Shown one piece after another: positions 35,297-43,529 of a stretch of DNA of 64,000 nucleotides (positions are counted from its first letter, which is position 1; every line of letters begins with the position of its first letter). The notes beneath the pieces are model-generated. The model saw only the letters and a program-made list of their open reading frames with translations. It was not told where the DNA came from and made no database searches. The position numbers and the translations under genes were made by a program. Source of the stretch: an uncultured Phascolarctobacterium sp. (lineage in GTDB: Bacteria; Bacillota; Negativicutes; Acidaminococcales; Acidaminococcaceae); NCBI GenBank assembly GCA_949299135.1, contig CASFZG010000001.1, forward strand, positions 159,637 through 223,636, in the 5' to 3' direction.

Positions 35297-36192
35297 TTTT
35301 TATTTTCCGTTTCGTTATCCAAAAGTATCGTCCAGCCTTCCTCCTGACGGATAAGGCCCTGACGCAGCAGCCAGCCCAGCGCACGTTTGAACGCCGCCTT
35401 GCTGATGCCGAATTTTTCCTTGATGACTTCCATCGGCGTATCGTCGCAGTAAGGCATTTTGCCGCCGCGCTTTTTCAAAAAGTTTAAAATGTCTTCGGCG
35501 TCGGCAACCATGGCATGCTCCTTCTGCTGGCGCATGGAAAGGTTCAGCCTGCCGTCCTCGCGGATATAAGCCACGCGCGCGGTAATTTCCTGACCAAAGT
35601 CCAGCCTGCCGCCCGGCACTTCGCTGCGGTGCAGGAAGCCCAGAAAACGCTGCGTAGTAAAAATGAAGAAGCCTTCCGGCAAAATGTTGTAAACTGTGCC
35701 GGTTACGCTGTCGCCAACCTTAATGCCGCTGGCTGGCTTGCTTGCTTTCTGCATTTCCTTTTCCACGCGCATGCTTACGGCCTGACGGCCGGTTTTATCG
35801 CGGTACAGCTTAACCCACACCAGCTGCCCCGGCGATACGTGCCCGCGCATCTGGCTGTAAGGCAAAAATACGCCGCGTTCTGCGCCGATATCAACAAATC
35901 CGCCGTCGCGCGTAACGCTGAGAACTTTAACGTAACCCAGCTGCCCTTCGCGCATTTTCGGCAGCTTCATGCTGGCGGTAAGGCGCCCGTGCGGGTCAAG
36001 GTACAAATATACCTTAACGCTGTCGCCGATTTTTACATCAGCATCATGCTGCTGTAATTTATGCAGTAAAATATCATCGTCCGTATTGCCCGTGCCGGCG
36101 TCGAGGAACACGCCCATTTCGGAAGCGCGCACCGCTTTTAAGGTTACAACGTCGCCGGGGCGGTATTTGGCGGGCGGTTTTACATTATTCAT
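35293..36192 (-). CDS. cvfB: CvfB-type S1 RNA-binding protein
   Basis: A 299-residue protein with three or four S1-like OB domains (about residues 10-75, 75-140, 150-210) and a C-terminal winged helix (about 225-295: FGISKAAFKRALGWLLRQGLI). This is the architecture of CvfB/YitL, an RNA-binding regulator of virulence genes in Staphylococcus. The TTG in the computed ORF (36207) precedes the GGAGGACG site, so the ATG at 36192 is the start; it overlaps rsfS by 8 bases. Confidence 0.87.
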   Translation of the reverse strand: MNNVKPPAKYRPGDVVTLKAVRASEMGVFLDAGTGNTDDDILLHKLQQHDADVKIGDSVKVYLYLDPHGRLTASMKLPKMREGQLGYVKVLSVTRDGGFVDIGAERGVFLPYSQMRGHVSPGQLVWVKLYRDKTGRQAVSMRVEKEMQKASKPASGIKVGDSVTGTVYNILPEGFFIFTTQRFLGFLHRSEVPGGRLDFGQEITARVAYIREDGRLNLSMRQQKEHAMVADAEDILNFLKKRGGKMPYCDDTPMEVIKEKFGISKAAFKRALGWLLRQGLIRQEEGWTILLDNETENKK

Positions 36193-36547
36193 TTTCGTCC
36201 TCCGCAAAGGTTTCGGACGGAGCGTCCGCCCACAGCTGTTCCAGATTATAGAAATCGCGGTCAGCTTCTATAAAGATATGCGCCACGCAGTCGCCGTAAT
36301 CCATCAAAATCCAGCGGCCTTCGGCATAGCCTTCGATATGGGACGGCAAAATCCCGTCCTCGGCCAGCTTGTCTTCAATGGCGTCGGCAATTGCTTTAAC
36401 CAGCGTTACATTATCGGCACTGGCAATTACAAAATAATCTGTCAGCGGGGAAAGGTTTTCCATATTCAAAAGCAGGATGTCCTTTGCCTTTTTGTCAGAT
36501 GCTGCGGCAGCGATTTTGCGCGCTACCTGCTGGGGAGTAAAATTCAT
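36185..36547 (-). CDS. rsfS: Ribosomal silencing factor
   Basis: RsfS binds ribosomal protein uL14 and blocks subunit joining in starved cells. The 120 residues show the family pattern KAKDILLLNMENLSPLTDYFVIASA and WILMDYGDCVAHIF. An AGGAGG precedes the ATG. Placed after the LCP gene, as in many Firmicutes nadD-yqeK-rsfS clusters. Confidence 0.95.
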   Translation of the reverse strand: MNFTPQQVARKIAAAASDKKAKDILLLNMENLSPLTDYFVIASADNVTLVKAIADAIEDKLAEDGILPSHIEGYAEGRWILMDYGDCVAHIFIEADRDFYNLEQLWADAPSETFAEDENE

Positions 36548-36561
36548 TGTTCAGCCTCCTT

Positions 36562-37572
36562 TTATGCTTCGTCGTTTTCTGTATCTTCGTTATCACGTTT
36601 CATATAGGGTATTCCCAGTTCGTCAAGGGTTCTTTCAACCTGCTCCGGCGTAGTGCGCCAGTAGCTTAAGCCATCCTCCGGCGAATCGTAAAAATCACCG
36701 TACAGCATACAGCTTTTTAAGTTCTGGTCGCCAAAAAGCTTAAAGCTGTTGGCAGCCTTTACCATCGTCATGATGTCCATGTCCGTTTCCACGTGGCGGT
36801 CCACGGTGGAGAACAGCGCCGGTATTTTGGTAACGGTATCAACATTGAAAATTTGCGCTGCCAGTGCCATCATAAATTTCTGCTGGCGCTGCACGCGGCC
36901 GATATCGCCCAGCTCGTCCTTGCGGAAGCGTACATACTGCCCGGCCAGTTCGCCGTTTAAATGCTGATAGCCGTGCTTGATGTCGATAACAAGGTCGGCA
37001 TACGGGTCTTCGTAGTACATATCCTTATCAACGTATAAATCAACGCCGCCGATAAGGTCGATGGATTCCTTGAACGCGCGCCAGTCAGCCAGCACATAGT
37101 AATGAATCGGCACGCGCAGCAGGTTGGCAACCGTCTGCTTGGCAAGCATCACGCCGCCGTAAGCATAAGCCGCGTTAATTTTATCGTAGCCTCTGTGCCC
37201 GGGTATCTGCACCATTGTGTCGCGCGGCATGGATACCAGCGCCACTTCGTTTTCGTCAGGGTCAAAGCTGGCCAGCATCATGGCGTCGGTGCGCTTCGGT
37301 TCGGTTTCCGCCGCTTCACTATCGCCGTCGTCAACGCCCAAAAGCAGTACGTTAATGCGTTTGTTTAACAACGCATCGGCGGCAATTTTGCTGTCTGCAC
37401 CAACAACTTCCACCTTCGGCGGGGCAATCAGGTTATCATAGCACCATACTGCGCCCCAAAAACCGGCGGTAACAATGCCGGCCAAAAGTACAATTACACA
37501 TACCAGCCTGCCCCATTTCAGCTTGCGTTTGCGCCGCGTGCACGGAGGCTGTTTATCGTCTTCCAAAGCCAT
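36562..37572 (-). CDS. LytR-CpsA-Psr (LCP) family protein
   Basis: A membrane-anchored enzyme of 336 residues: basic N-terminal cytoplasmic tail, one membrane helix (about 22-45) and an extracytoplasmic LCP domain with INVLLLGVDDGD, RTDAMMLASFDP, VSMPRDTMVQIPGHRGYDKINAAYAYGG and RFRKDELGDIGRVQRQQKF. The family attaches glycopolymers to peptidoglycan; what is attached in a diderm Firmicute is unclear. Confidence 0.9.
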   Translation of the reverse strand: MALEDDKQPPCTRRKRKLKWGRLVCVIVLLAGIVTAGFWGAVWCYDNLIAPPKVEVVGADSKIAADALLNKRINVLLLGVDDGDSEAAETEPKRTDAMMLASFDPDENEVALVSMPRDTMVQIPGHRGYDKINAAYAYGGVMLAKQTVANLLRVPIHYYVLADWRAFKESIDLIGGVDLYVDKDMYYEDPYADLVIDIKHGYQHLNGELAGQYVRFRKDELGDIGRVQRQQKFMMALAAQIFNVDTVTKIPALFSTVDRHVETDMDIMTMVKAANSFKLFGDQNLKSCMLYGDFYDSPEDGLSYWRTTPEQVERTLDELGIPYMKRDNEDTENDEA

Positions 37573-37593
37573 ATAACTCTCCTGTCTGCAATT

Positions 37594-38166
37594 TTATTTT
37601 TTCAGTTTTTCTACCAGCTGATTATACCCAAAAATGCAGTCCGGGTGAATCAACAGCTTGTTATCCAGCAAATATTCAATGGTGTTGGCGTAGGATTTTA
37701 CCATTGCCTTTTCCAGATTTTCAAAGCAAACCTTACGCAGCTTTTCCACGCCGTCAAAATCGCGGCCCGGCTCGATTAAATCCGCCAGATACACAACCAT
37801 GTCAAGCTCCGTCATATCCGGCGCACCAGTGCTGTGCAGGCGGATGGCTTCCAGAATTTCCGGGTCGGTAACGCCGTATTTGTGTTCCGCATAATAAGCG
37901 CCCATTTTGGCATGCAGCAAAATCGGCTGGCGGCGTTCCACAAAATCAACGCCAAGCCCCAGTTCTTCGGCCTTTTCAACCTGTTTATCTGTCGGCACTT
38001 CGCGTCCGCAGTCATGCAGCAATGCGGCAACAGCAACCTTTTCTTTAGCCATGCCGTAATGCTCTGCCATTTTCAGCGCCGTTTCGTAAACACCCAGCGA
38101 ATGTTTAAAGCGTTTGGGCGGCAGCGCCTGCTGCAAAGTATCTTTCATTTCGTCAATTGTCAGCAC
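37594..38166 (-). CDS. yqeK: HD-domain phosphohydrolase YqeK (symmetrical Ap4A hydrolase)
   Basis: A 190-residue HD-domain protein: His in RFKHSLGVYETAL, LLHDCGRE (HD pair) and HAKMGAYYAEHKYG. YqeK proteins hydrolyse diadenosine tetraphosphate symmetrically. The GTG start is preceded by AAGGAA. It lies between nadD and the LCP gene, the usual order. Confidence 0.92.
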   Translation of the reverse strand: MLTIDEMKDTLQQALPPKRFKHSLGVYETALKMAEHYGMAKEKVAVAALLHDCGREVPTDKQVEKAEELGLGVDFVERRQPILLHAKMGAYYAEHKYGVTDPEILEAIRLHSTGAPDMTELDMVVYLADLIEPGRDFDGVEKLRKVCFENLEKAMVKSYANTIEYLLDNKLLIHPDCIFGYNQLVEKLKK

Positions 38167-38187
38167 TGTTTGTTCCTTCTTTCCGGC

Positions 38188-38793
38188 TTAACGGTACAAA
38201 CCCTTCTCTAAAATGTAATCGCGCACTGCTTCCGGCACCATGCCGTCAACCGGTGCGCCGTTTTTTACGCGCTCGCGGATATCTGTTGACGATACGGCCA
38301 GCTCCGGCATTTTTAAAAGCAGTATTTTTTCTTCGCCCAGCCCGCCGAAATCTTCCCGCGCCTTGGCGAAGGCTTTGTCGTAGCCCGGCCTTGCCACCGC
38401 CACGAAGGTAACTTCATGCAGCAGCCCGTAAATATTGTGCCAGGTACTCAGCTGCGGCACGGAATCCGCACCGACGATAAAATACAGCTCGTAGCCCGGA
38501 TACTGCTTTTTCAGCTCCAGCACCGTATCGTAAGTATAGGAAATGCCGCTGCGCTTAAGCTCCACATCGCTGACCTCAAAATAAGGGCAGCCTTCAACAG
38601 CCAGTTCCGTCATACGGTAACGGTCTTCGGCCGCGGCAAATTCCATGCCTATTTTATGCGGGGCGATATAAGCAGGCACAAACAGCACTTTATCAAGCCC
38701 TAAAGCCTTGTAAACAAATTCCGCGCTGTTTAAATGGCCTATATGTATCGGGTCAAACGACCCGCCGATAATGCCCAGCTTTTTTACTGTCAC
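38188..38793 (-). CDS. nadD: Nicotinate-nucleotide adenylyltransferase
   Basis: Forms deamido-NAD from nicotinate mononucleotide and ATP. The 201 residues start with GIIGGSFDPIHIGHLNSAEF (nucleotidyltransferase GxFxPxHxGH motif) and contain the C-terminal SSTDIRERV (ISSTxIR) motif. The start is GTG at 38793 with GGAGG upstream. First gene of the nadD-yqeK-LCP-rsfS-cvfB-tauE run. Confidence 0.95.
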   Translation of the reverse strand: MTVKKLGIIGGSFDPIHIGHLNSAEFVYKALGLDKVLFVPAYIAPHKIGMEFAAAEDRYRMTELAVEGCPYFEVSDVELKRSGISYTYDTVLELKKQYPGYELYFIVGADSVPQLSTWHNIYGLLHEVTFVAVARPGYDKAFAKAREDFGGLGEEKILLLKMPELAVSSTDIRERVKNGAPVDGMVPEAVRDYILEKGLYR

Positions 38794-38831
38794 AGCTGCT
38801 TTCCTCCAAAATAAAACATATCTATCGAATA

Positions 38832-38837
38832 ATTATA
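38832..38837 (-). promoter_or_regulatory. Extended -10 promoter of nadD
   Basis: TGATATAAT on the minus strand, with the TATAAT at 38832-38837 directly after the stop codon of the small membrane protein gene. No clear -35. Confidence 0.6.
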
Positions 38838-39017
38838 TCACATCTCTGCAAAAAATTGTGCTATTTTCTCAAGTATCATAATAATTATTGCAAAAAAAAT
38901 TAAGGCCTTCAAGCGGTCTTTAATATCAAAAACAGTTTTAGGCCTTCTAAGATATTCATAGAAGGCCGTTAAAACTTCTTTTAAAGTTGTTTTGTGTTTG
39001 TTATTGCCGTTATTCAT
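38838..39017 (-). CDS. Small single-pass membrane protein (59 residues)
   Basis: Starting at the ATG inside the end of the ABC permease gene (8-base overlap; GAGG at 9-base spacing), this ORF encodes a basic N-terminal part and one hydrophobic helix (about residues 38-53, LIFFAIIIMILEKIAQFF). The computed ORF begins 8 codons earlier without support. Overlap and site suggest translational coupling to the export permease. I do not recognise the family; it could be a small accessory subunit of the MacAB-like system. Confidence 0.6.
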   Translation of the reverse strand: MNNGNNKHKTTLKEVLTAFYEYLRRPKTVFDIKDRLKALIFFAIIIMILEKIAQFFAEM

Positions 39018-40224
39018 AACGCAATGCCTCAATCGGGTCAAGCAGCGCTGCCTTGCGCGCCGGGTAAATGCCGAAGAACAGGCCGATGCCGACGGAGAAC
39101 AGCACGGCGATTAAAATTACCGGCACGGAAATTATCGTCATCCAGCCCGCAAAGTAGCTGATGGCATAAGACGCGCCCACGCCGAGCAATACGCCAAGCG
39201 TGCCGCCCACAATGCCGATAACCATCGCTTCAATCAGAAACTGTAAAAGTATATTGTCATACGTTGCGCCCAGCGCCTTGCGGATACCGATTTCACGCGT
39301 GCGTTCCGTTACCGATACCAGCATGATGTTCATAATGCCGATGCCGCCGACCAGCAGGCTGATTGCCGCAATGCAGCCGAGCAGCATGGTAATCGTGTTC
39401 GCAGTTTCCATCATTGTATCCATCAACGCCGCTAAATTGCGCACGGTAAAGTCGTCGTATTCATTGTCCTGAATTTTATGACGCACACGCAAAAGCGCTT
39501 CCACGTCCGCCTGCACCTGGTCGATTACGTTTTCGTTTTCAGCCTGAATGGTAATACGGCTGATGTAGGTAATGCCCATCATGCGGTTCTGCGCCGTCGT
39601 CAGCGGGATAAACACCACGTCGTCCTGATCCTGACCGCTGGAAGACTGCCCCATCTCCTGCAAAACGCCCACTACCTTAAACGGCGCTTTATTAATACGC
39701 ACAGTTTTGCCGATAGCGTCGCCGTCAGGGAACAGGTTCTCTACAATCGTCTGGCCGATAACGCAGACACGGTCGCGGCTGGTAAGGTCGCGCTGGGTTA
39801 AGTTGCGCCCGTCCTCCAAAGTATAGTTGCGGATATCCAGCACGTTAGGCGTTGTGCCTTCCACGCTGGCGGTCCAGTTCTGGTTGCCCGCAACAAGCTG
39901 GTAGCTGCGCGATACCGACGGCGCCACATGCGCAATACCGTCAATCTGCCGTTCTATCGCTTCAGCGTCCTCCGCCGTCAACCTTGCGCCTTCGCCCATT
40001 GGCAAACGCGCGCCGCTCGGTGTACGGCCACCGCTCATAACAATCAAAAGGTTGCTGCCCAGGCTTGAAATATTGCTTTTAATCTGCTCTTTTACGCCAA
40101 AGCCCAGGCTGACCATGGCAATAACCGCACCAACGCCGATGATGATGCCGAGCAACGTTAAAAACGTGCGCAGCTTGTTGCTAAACATGCCGTCCAGCGC
40201 CATTTTGATAGATTCGTTAAACAT
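39010..40224 (-). CDS. MacB-type ABC transporter permease
   Basis: A 404-residue four-helix permease: TM1 (RTFLTLLGIIIGVGAVIAMVSLG), a MacB periplasmic domain (about 45-265) and three C-terminal helices with the FtsX motif GIMNIMLVSVTERTREIGIRKALGA. Such systems act as mechanotransducers exporting peptides, lipoproteins or macrolides with an adaptor. The ATG at 40224 has GGAGG; the GTG at 40239 is unlikely. Partner of the ATPase and adaptor upstream. Confidence 0.9.
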   Translation of the reverse strand: MFNESIKMALDGMFSNKLRTFLTLLGIIIGVGAVIAMVSLGFGVKEQIKSNISSLGSNLLIVMSGGRTPSGARLPMGEGARLTAEDAEAIERQIDGIAHVAPSVSRSYQLVAGNQNWTASVEGTTPNVLDIRNYTLEDGRNLTQRDLTSRDRVCVIGQTIVENLFPDGDAIGKTVRINKAPFKVVGVLQEMGQSSSGQDQDDVVFIPLTTAQNRMMGITYISRITIQAENENVIDQVQADVEALLRVRHKIQDNEYDDFTVRNLAALMDTMMETANTITMLLGCIAAISLLVGGIGIMNIMLVSVTERTREIGIRKALGATYDNILLQFLIEAMVIGIVGGTLGVLLGVGASYAISYFAGWMTIISVPVILIAVLFSVGIGLFFGIYPARKAALLDPIEALRYE

Positions 40225-40229
40225 CAGCG

Positions 40230-40913
40230 TCACCTCCACTCGTCGCTGACGAGCTTGCCGTCACGCATAACCAGAATGCGCTTGGTCTGTTCGGCAATAT
40301 CCGGTTCGTGCGTAACCATCACAATGGTTTTGCCTTCGTCATTCATCGCTTTAAAAATATCCATAATCTCATAGCTGGACTTTGTATCAAGGTTGCCCGT
40401 CGGTTCGTCAGCCATAATAATGGCCGGGTTGTTAACCAGCGCGCGGGCAATCGCCACACGCTGACGCTGGCCGCCGCTCATCTCGTTCGGTTTATGGTCA
40501 AGCCTGTTGCCCAAACCTACGGCGTCAAGCGCTTTGGCGGCACGCTCCATGCGTTCTTCTTCCTCCACACCGGCATACACCAGCGGCAAGGCCACGTTCA
40601 CCTGCGCCGTCAGCTTCGGCAGCAGGTTAAAGTTCTGGAACACAAAGCCTATTTCCGCATTGCGGGTATGCGCCAGCTCGTTATCATCGTAACCTGCAAT
40701 ATCGCGCCCGCGCAGAAAATAATGCCCGCTCGTCGGCCTGTCCAGACAGCCAAGAATGTTCATCATAGTCGATTTGCCGCTGCCGGAAGGGCCCATAATC
40801 GAGGTAAACTCGCCGTCGCCGATGCTGACATTAACATGGTCCAGCGCATGGACGATGCTGTCGCCCATAATATACGATTTTACTATATCTACAAGCCTGA
40901 TTACTTCTGCCAT
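40230..40913 (-). CDS. MacB/LolD-type ABC transporter ATPase
   Basis: A 227-residue ATPase with Walker [10 protein letters not shown], signature [16 protein letters not shown], Walker B IIMADEPTGNLD and switch VTHEPDIA. This is the LolD/MacB-type family that works with FtsX-like permeases. It lies between adaptor and permease. Confidence 0.92.
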   Translation of the reverse strand: MAEVIRLVDIVKSYIMGDSIVHALDHVNVSIGDGEFTSIMGPSGSGKSTMMNILGCLDRPTSGHYFLRGRDIAGYDDNELAHTRNAEIGFVFQNFNLLPKLTAQVNVALPLVYAGVEEEERMERAAKALDAVGLGNRLDHKPNEMSGGQRQRVAIARALVNNPAIIMADEPTGNLDTKSSYEIMDIFKAMNDEGKTIVMVTHEPDIAEQTKRILVMRDGKLVSDEWR

Positions 40914-40935
40914 GTCCTGCCTCTTTCACGGCCGG

Positions 40936-41991
40936 TTAAATCGGCCCTCTCATATTGTTCTGCTGGGTAGCACGCTGTTTTACAAGCAGCACGTCACCCT
41001 CCTGCAAATCGCCGGTAACGGCAATGTTTTCTTCGCCGGTAAGGCCAACTTTAACGTCAACTTCTCTGGAAGCCTTGGTTGCTTCGTCATAAACCTTAAC
41101 GTAGCTGCGCCCGTCTTCATAATAAATGCAGTTAGGCGGCACCATTAAGGTGTTGTCCTGCTGTTCAATAACAATATTCGTCCTTGCCGTCATCGTCGGC
41201 AACAGCTTGCCTTCGGGGTTGGCAACGTCAACATAAACGGTGTAGTAAATTACGTTGTCCTCTGTAACGGCGGAGCGCGAAATCAAACGCACCGTGCCGG
41301 TAAAGGTTTCCTCCGGGTAAGCATCGACGGTAAATTCAACCGTCTGCCCCACTTTAACTCGCCCGATATCGGATTCATCGACCAGCGTGTCAATCTGCAT
41401 ATCGTCAAGGTTCGCCACGGACATAATTACCTGCGGTTCGCTGATACCGGAGCTGATGGTCTGGCCTACCGGAGTAGGTTCGCCAATAATGTAGCCCGCA
41501 ATCGGGGATGTGATAACCGTATCGTTCACATCAGAAACAGCCTGGTCGTAATTAGCTTTAGCCACGATGTAATCTGATTCCGCCAAATCGTAATCGCTGC
41601 GCGAAATCGCGCCCTGCGCAAGCAAGGCGGTGTAACGGTTATAGGTCAGCTCCGCGTTGTCAAGACGAGCCTTCATCTGTCGTGCCGTCGCTTCCAGAGC
41701 AGTGCTGTCCAGCTTAACCAGAACCTGACCTGCTTCTACATGCTGGTTTTCTTCAACCAGCACTTCTACAATTCGGCCCGTAATTTTGGAGCTGATATCG
41801 ACGTTATCGACGGCGCTCAAACTGCCCGTTGCCGAAATGCTGTCCTTTAACGTACCGTGCTCAACCTTTGCCGTTTTCACGGTTGTTTCAACCTGCGTAA
41901 TGCTTTGATAGTAAGAATATCCCGCATAGCAGATTGCAGCAAGAACAACCAAAAAACCGATTACGTATTTATTGTTCTTAATAAATTTCAT
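40936..41991 (-). CDS. MacA-type periplasmic adaptor (HlyD family)
   Basis: A 351-residue membrane fusion protein: N-terminal membrane anchor (about 8-28), lipoyl half with ITGRIVEVLVEENQHVEAGQVLVKLD, helical hairpin (about 95-150), second lipoyl half TSPIAGYIIGEPTPVGQTI and beta-barrel domains. First gene of the adaptor-ATPase-permease operon. An outer-membrane partner is not in the window. Strong GGAGGG site before the ATG. Confidence 0.9.
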   Translation of the reverse strand: MKFIKNNKYVIGFLVVLAAICYAGYSYYQSITQVETTVKTAKVEHGTLKDSISATGSLSAVDNVDISSKITGRIVEVLVEENQHVEAGQVLVKLDSTALEATARQMKARLDNAELTYNRYTALLAQGAISRSDYDLAESDYIVAKANYDQAVSDVNDTVITSPIAGYIIGEPTPVGQTISSGISEPQVIMSVANLDDMQIDTLVDESDIGRVKVGQTVEFTVDAYPEETFTGTVRLISRSAVTEDNVIYYTVYVDVANPEGKLLPTMTARTNIVIEQQDNTLMVPPNCIYYEDGRSYVKVYDEATKASREVDVKVGLTGEENIAVTGDLQEGDVLLVKQRATQQNNMRGPI

Positions 41992-42015
41992 CGCTGCACC
42001 CTCCTGATAAATTGC

Positions 42016-42063
42016 AATTAGCTTTCACTAATTCAATTATAACATTTTATTCTTTGTTGTTAA
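42016..42063 (-). promoter_or_regulatory. Promoter of the MacAB-like operon with inverted repeat
   Basis: TTAACA (42058-42063) and TATAAT (42036-42041) at 16-base spacing with TG before the -10. Directly downstream an inverted repeat AATTAG-6-CTAATT (42016-42033) could be a repressor site. Confidence 0.65.
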
Positions 42064-42190
42064 ATATATATTACACGCAAACTATGTCAATTTTATGGCA
42101 GTTTTAAATTATTTTATTTGTAAAAAATAGCGTTTTGCCATTAAAAGTGCTATACTTAAATTATAAAAACACAACAGGAGGATGACTGAA

Positions 42191-42292
42191 ATGAAAAAAT
42201 CAACCTGGTTCGTTCTGCTTGTCTTTGCTTTTCTTGCTTACTGCCTGTTGCGTAAAAAACGCGAGGACGAACAGGAACTTAATGAAAACTGA
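42191..42292 (+). CDS. 33-residue single-pass membrane peptide
   Basis: A very small ORF with an AGGAGG at 9-base spacing before ATG 42191. It encodes a short basic start, one hydrophobic helix (about residues 5-20, WFVLLVFAFLAYCLL) and a charged tail (RKKREDEQELNEN). Its TGA overlaps the start region of the next gene (ATG 42282), a coupling arrangement. It has a better ribosome-binding site than the gene it precedes. The family is not recognised. Confidence 0.65.
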   Translation: MKKSTWFVLLVFAFLAYCLLRKKREDEQELNEN

Positions 42293-43025
42293 ACGCTATC
42301 CCCTTATCGACGTATTGCGCGGCGCAGCGCTGCTTAATATGTTTGTTTACCACGCCCTGTGGAACAATGAAAACCTGTTCGGGCACAACACCAGCGTGCT
42401 GCACACCCTGCCTGCTTTACTATGGCAGCAAAGCGGCGCGGCGCTGTTTATTCTGCTGTCCGGATTTTGCTGGGCGTTAGCGCATAAACATTTAAAGCGC
42501 AGCCTTGTTGTATTGGGCTGCGCCTTTTTTATTTTTGTTGTTACGTATTTTTTTGACAGGCATAACCTTATTAGCTTCGGCATACTGTCTTTTATCGGCA
42601 GCGCCATGCTTTTAATGCTGCCGCTTGCAAAATTACTGCGCCATATCCCGCCCACCGGCGGATTAATTATAAGTTTTATTTTGTTTTTTGCTTTCAAAAA
42701 CATCAGCCACCGTTATATCGGCTTCGGCGATTGGCAATGCAGGCTGCCGCAAAACCTGTACGCCCATTATTTTACGGCATGGCTTGGTCTGCCGCCGGAT
42801 ACTTTTCACTCCGCCGATTACTTCCCCGTTTTGCCGTGGCTTTTTATCTACACCGCAGGTTACTTTGCCTGCCTGTTAAGCAAAAAACATTTAAGCCAAA
42901 GCGCTTTATTAAACATTGATATCAAACCGCTCTCCCTTTTAGGCCGCCACTCACTGGCCGCCTACTTAATCCACCAGCCAGTAATTTATAGTTTGATGTG
43001 GATGTGGTATAAGGTTTTAAATTAA
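42282..43025 (+). CDS. DUF1624 membrane acyltransferase-like protein
   Basis: A 247-residue protein with about seven membrane helices. The start YPLIDVLRGAALLNMFVYHALWN and the end LGRHSLAAYLIHQPVIY match the heparan-alpha-glucosaminide N-acetyltransferase-like (DUF1624) family, related to membrane acyltransferases that modify sugars. The substrate is unknown. The start is chosen at 42282, 21 codons into the computed ORF, because the upstream part is the small peptide gene in another frame. Confidence 0.82.
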   Translation: MKTERYPLIDVLRGAALLNMFVYHALWNNENLFGHNTSVLHTLPALLWQQSGAALFILLSGFCWALAHKHLKRSLVVLGCAFFIFVVTYFFDRHNLISFGILSFIGSAMLLMLPLAKLLRHIPPTGGLIISFILFFAFKNISHRYIGFGDWQCRLPQNLYAHYFTAWLGLPPDTFHSADYFPVLPWLFIYTAGYFACLLSKKHLSQSALLNIDIKPLSLLGRHSLAAYLIHQPVIYSLMWMWYKVLN

Positions 43026-43070
43026 AAAAGCAATGCTGCTTTACTTAACCGGTAAAACAACATTGCTTTT
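43026..43070. terminator. Terminator after the DUF1624 gene
   Basis: AAAAGCAATG (43026-43035) pairs with CATTGCTTTT (43061-43070), between convergent genes. Confidence 0.75.
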
Positions 43071-43080
43071 ATATTTTGCA

Positions 43081-43440
43081 CTACACTTCTTTTACTATGC
43101 TTTTGTCGTTTACGATAAGCGAAATGGAAGGCTGGCTCATATTAAACAAATTGCCCAAAAAGATTTGCGATAAACCTACATCATTATACAAACGCAATAT
43201 CTCCTCGTTGCGTTCCGAACGGGTTGTAAAGGGATGTATTTGTATTTCTTCGTGGTCGATTTTATAACCATAATCGCGCACAATAACAACCTTGCGTGTG
43301 TTATCGGTGTTTCTTACTTTTATTTCCCATGTCTGAATACCGCTTTTGCTGCGGGGATTATATAAACAATACTCTACTTCTGCGTCGCCGCAGATTTGTT
43401 TTAAAAAACTTTCGCTTAACTGATTATATCCTTTTGCCAT
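43081..43440 (-). CDS. Small protein with C-terminal helix-turn-helix, unknown family
   Basis: A 119-residue soluble protein. Residues about 1-75 form a beta-rich domain of unknown type (YCLYNPRSKSGIQTWEIKVRN and KVVIVRDYGYKIDHEEIQIHPF); residues about 80-112 look like a helix-turn-helix (EEILRLYNDVGLSQIFLGNLFNMSQPSISLIV). A GAGG site precedes the ATG. It lies just downstream of the autotransporter after a long hairpin and may regulate it, but this rests on position only. Confidence 0.7.
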   Translation of the reverse strand: MAKGYNQLSESFLKQICGDAEVEYCLYNPRSKSGIQTWEIKVRNTDNTRKVVIVRDYGYKIDHEEIQIHPFTTRSERNEEILRLYNDVGLSQIFLGNLFNMSQPSISLIVNDKSIVKEV

Positions 43441-43487
43441 TTTGCTTTCCTCTTTTTAGTCTATAATTTTATATTATTATCCGCCTT

Positions 43488-43521
43488 AAAGTAAAGGGAA
43501 GCCGCAGCTTCCCTTTACTTT
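43488..43521. terminator. 15-base perfect hairpin after the autotransporter gene
   Basis: Arms 43488-43502 and 43507-43521 are perfectly complementary with a four-base loop. Only weak T-runs follow, but the position just after the stop codon makes it a likely terminator or mRNA end. Confidence 0.75.
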
Positions 43522-43529
43522 GAACAAAA

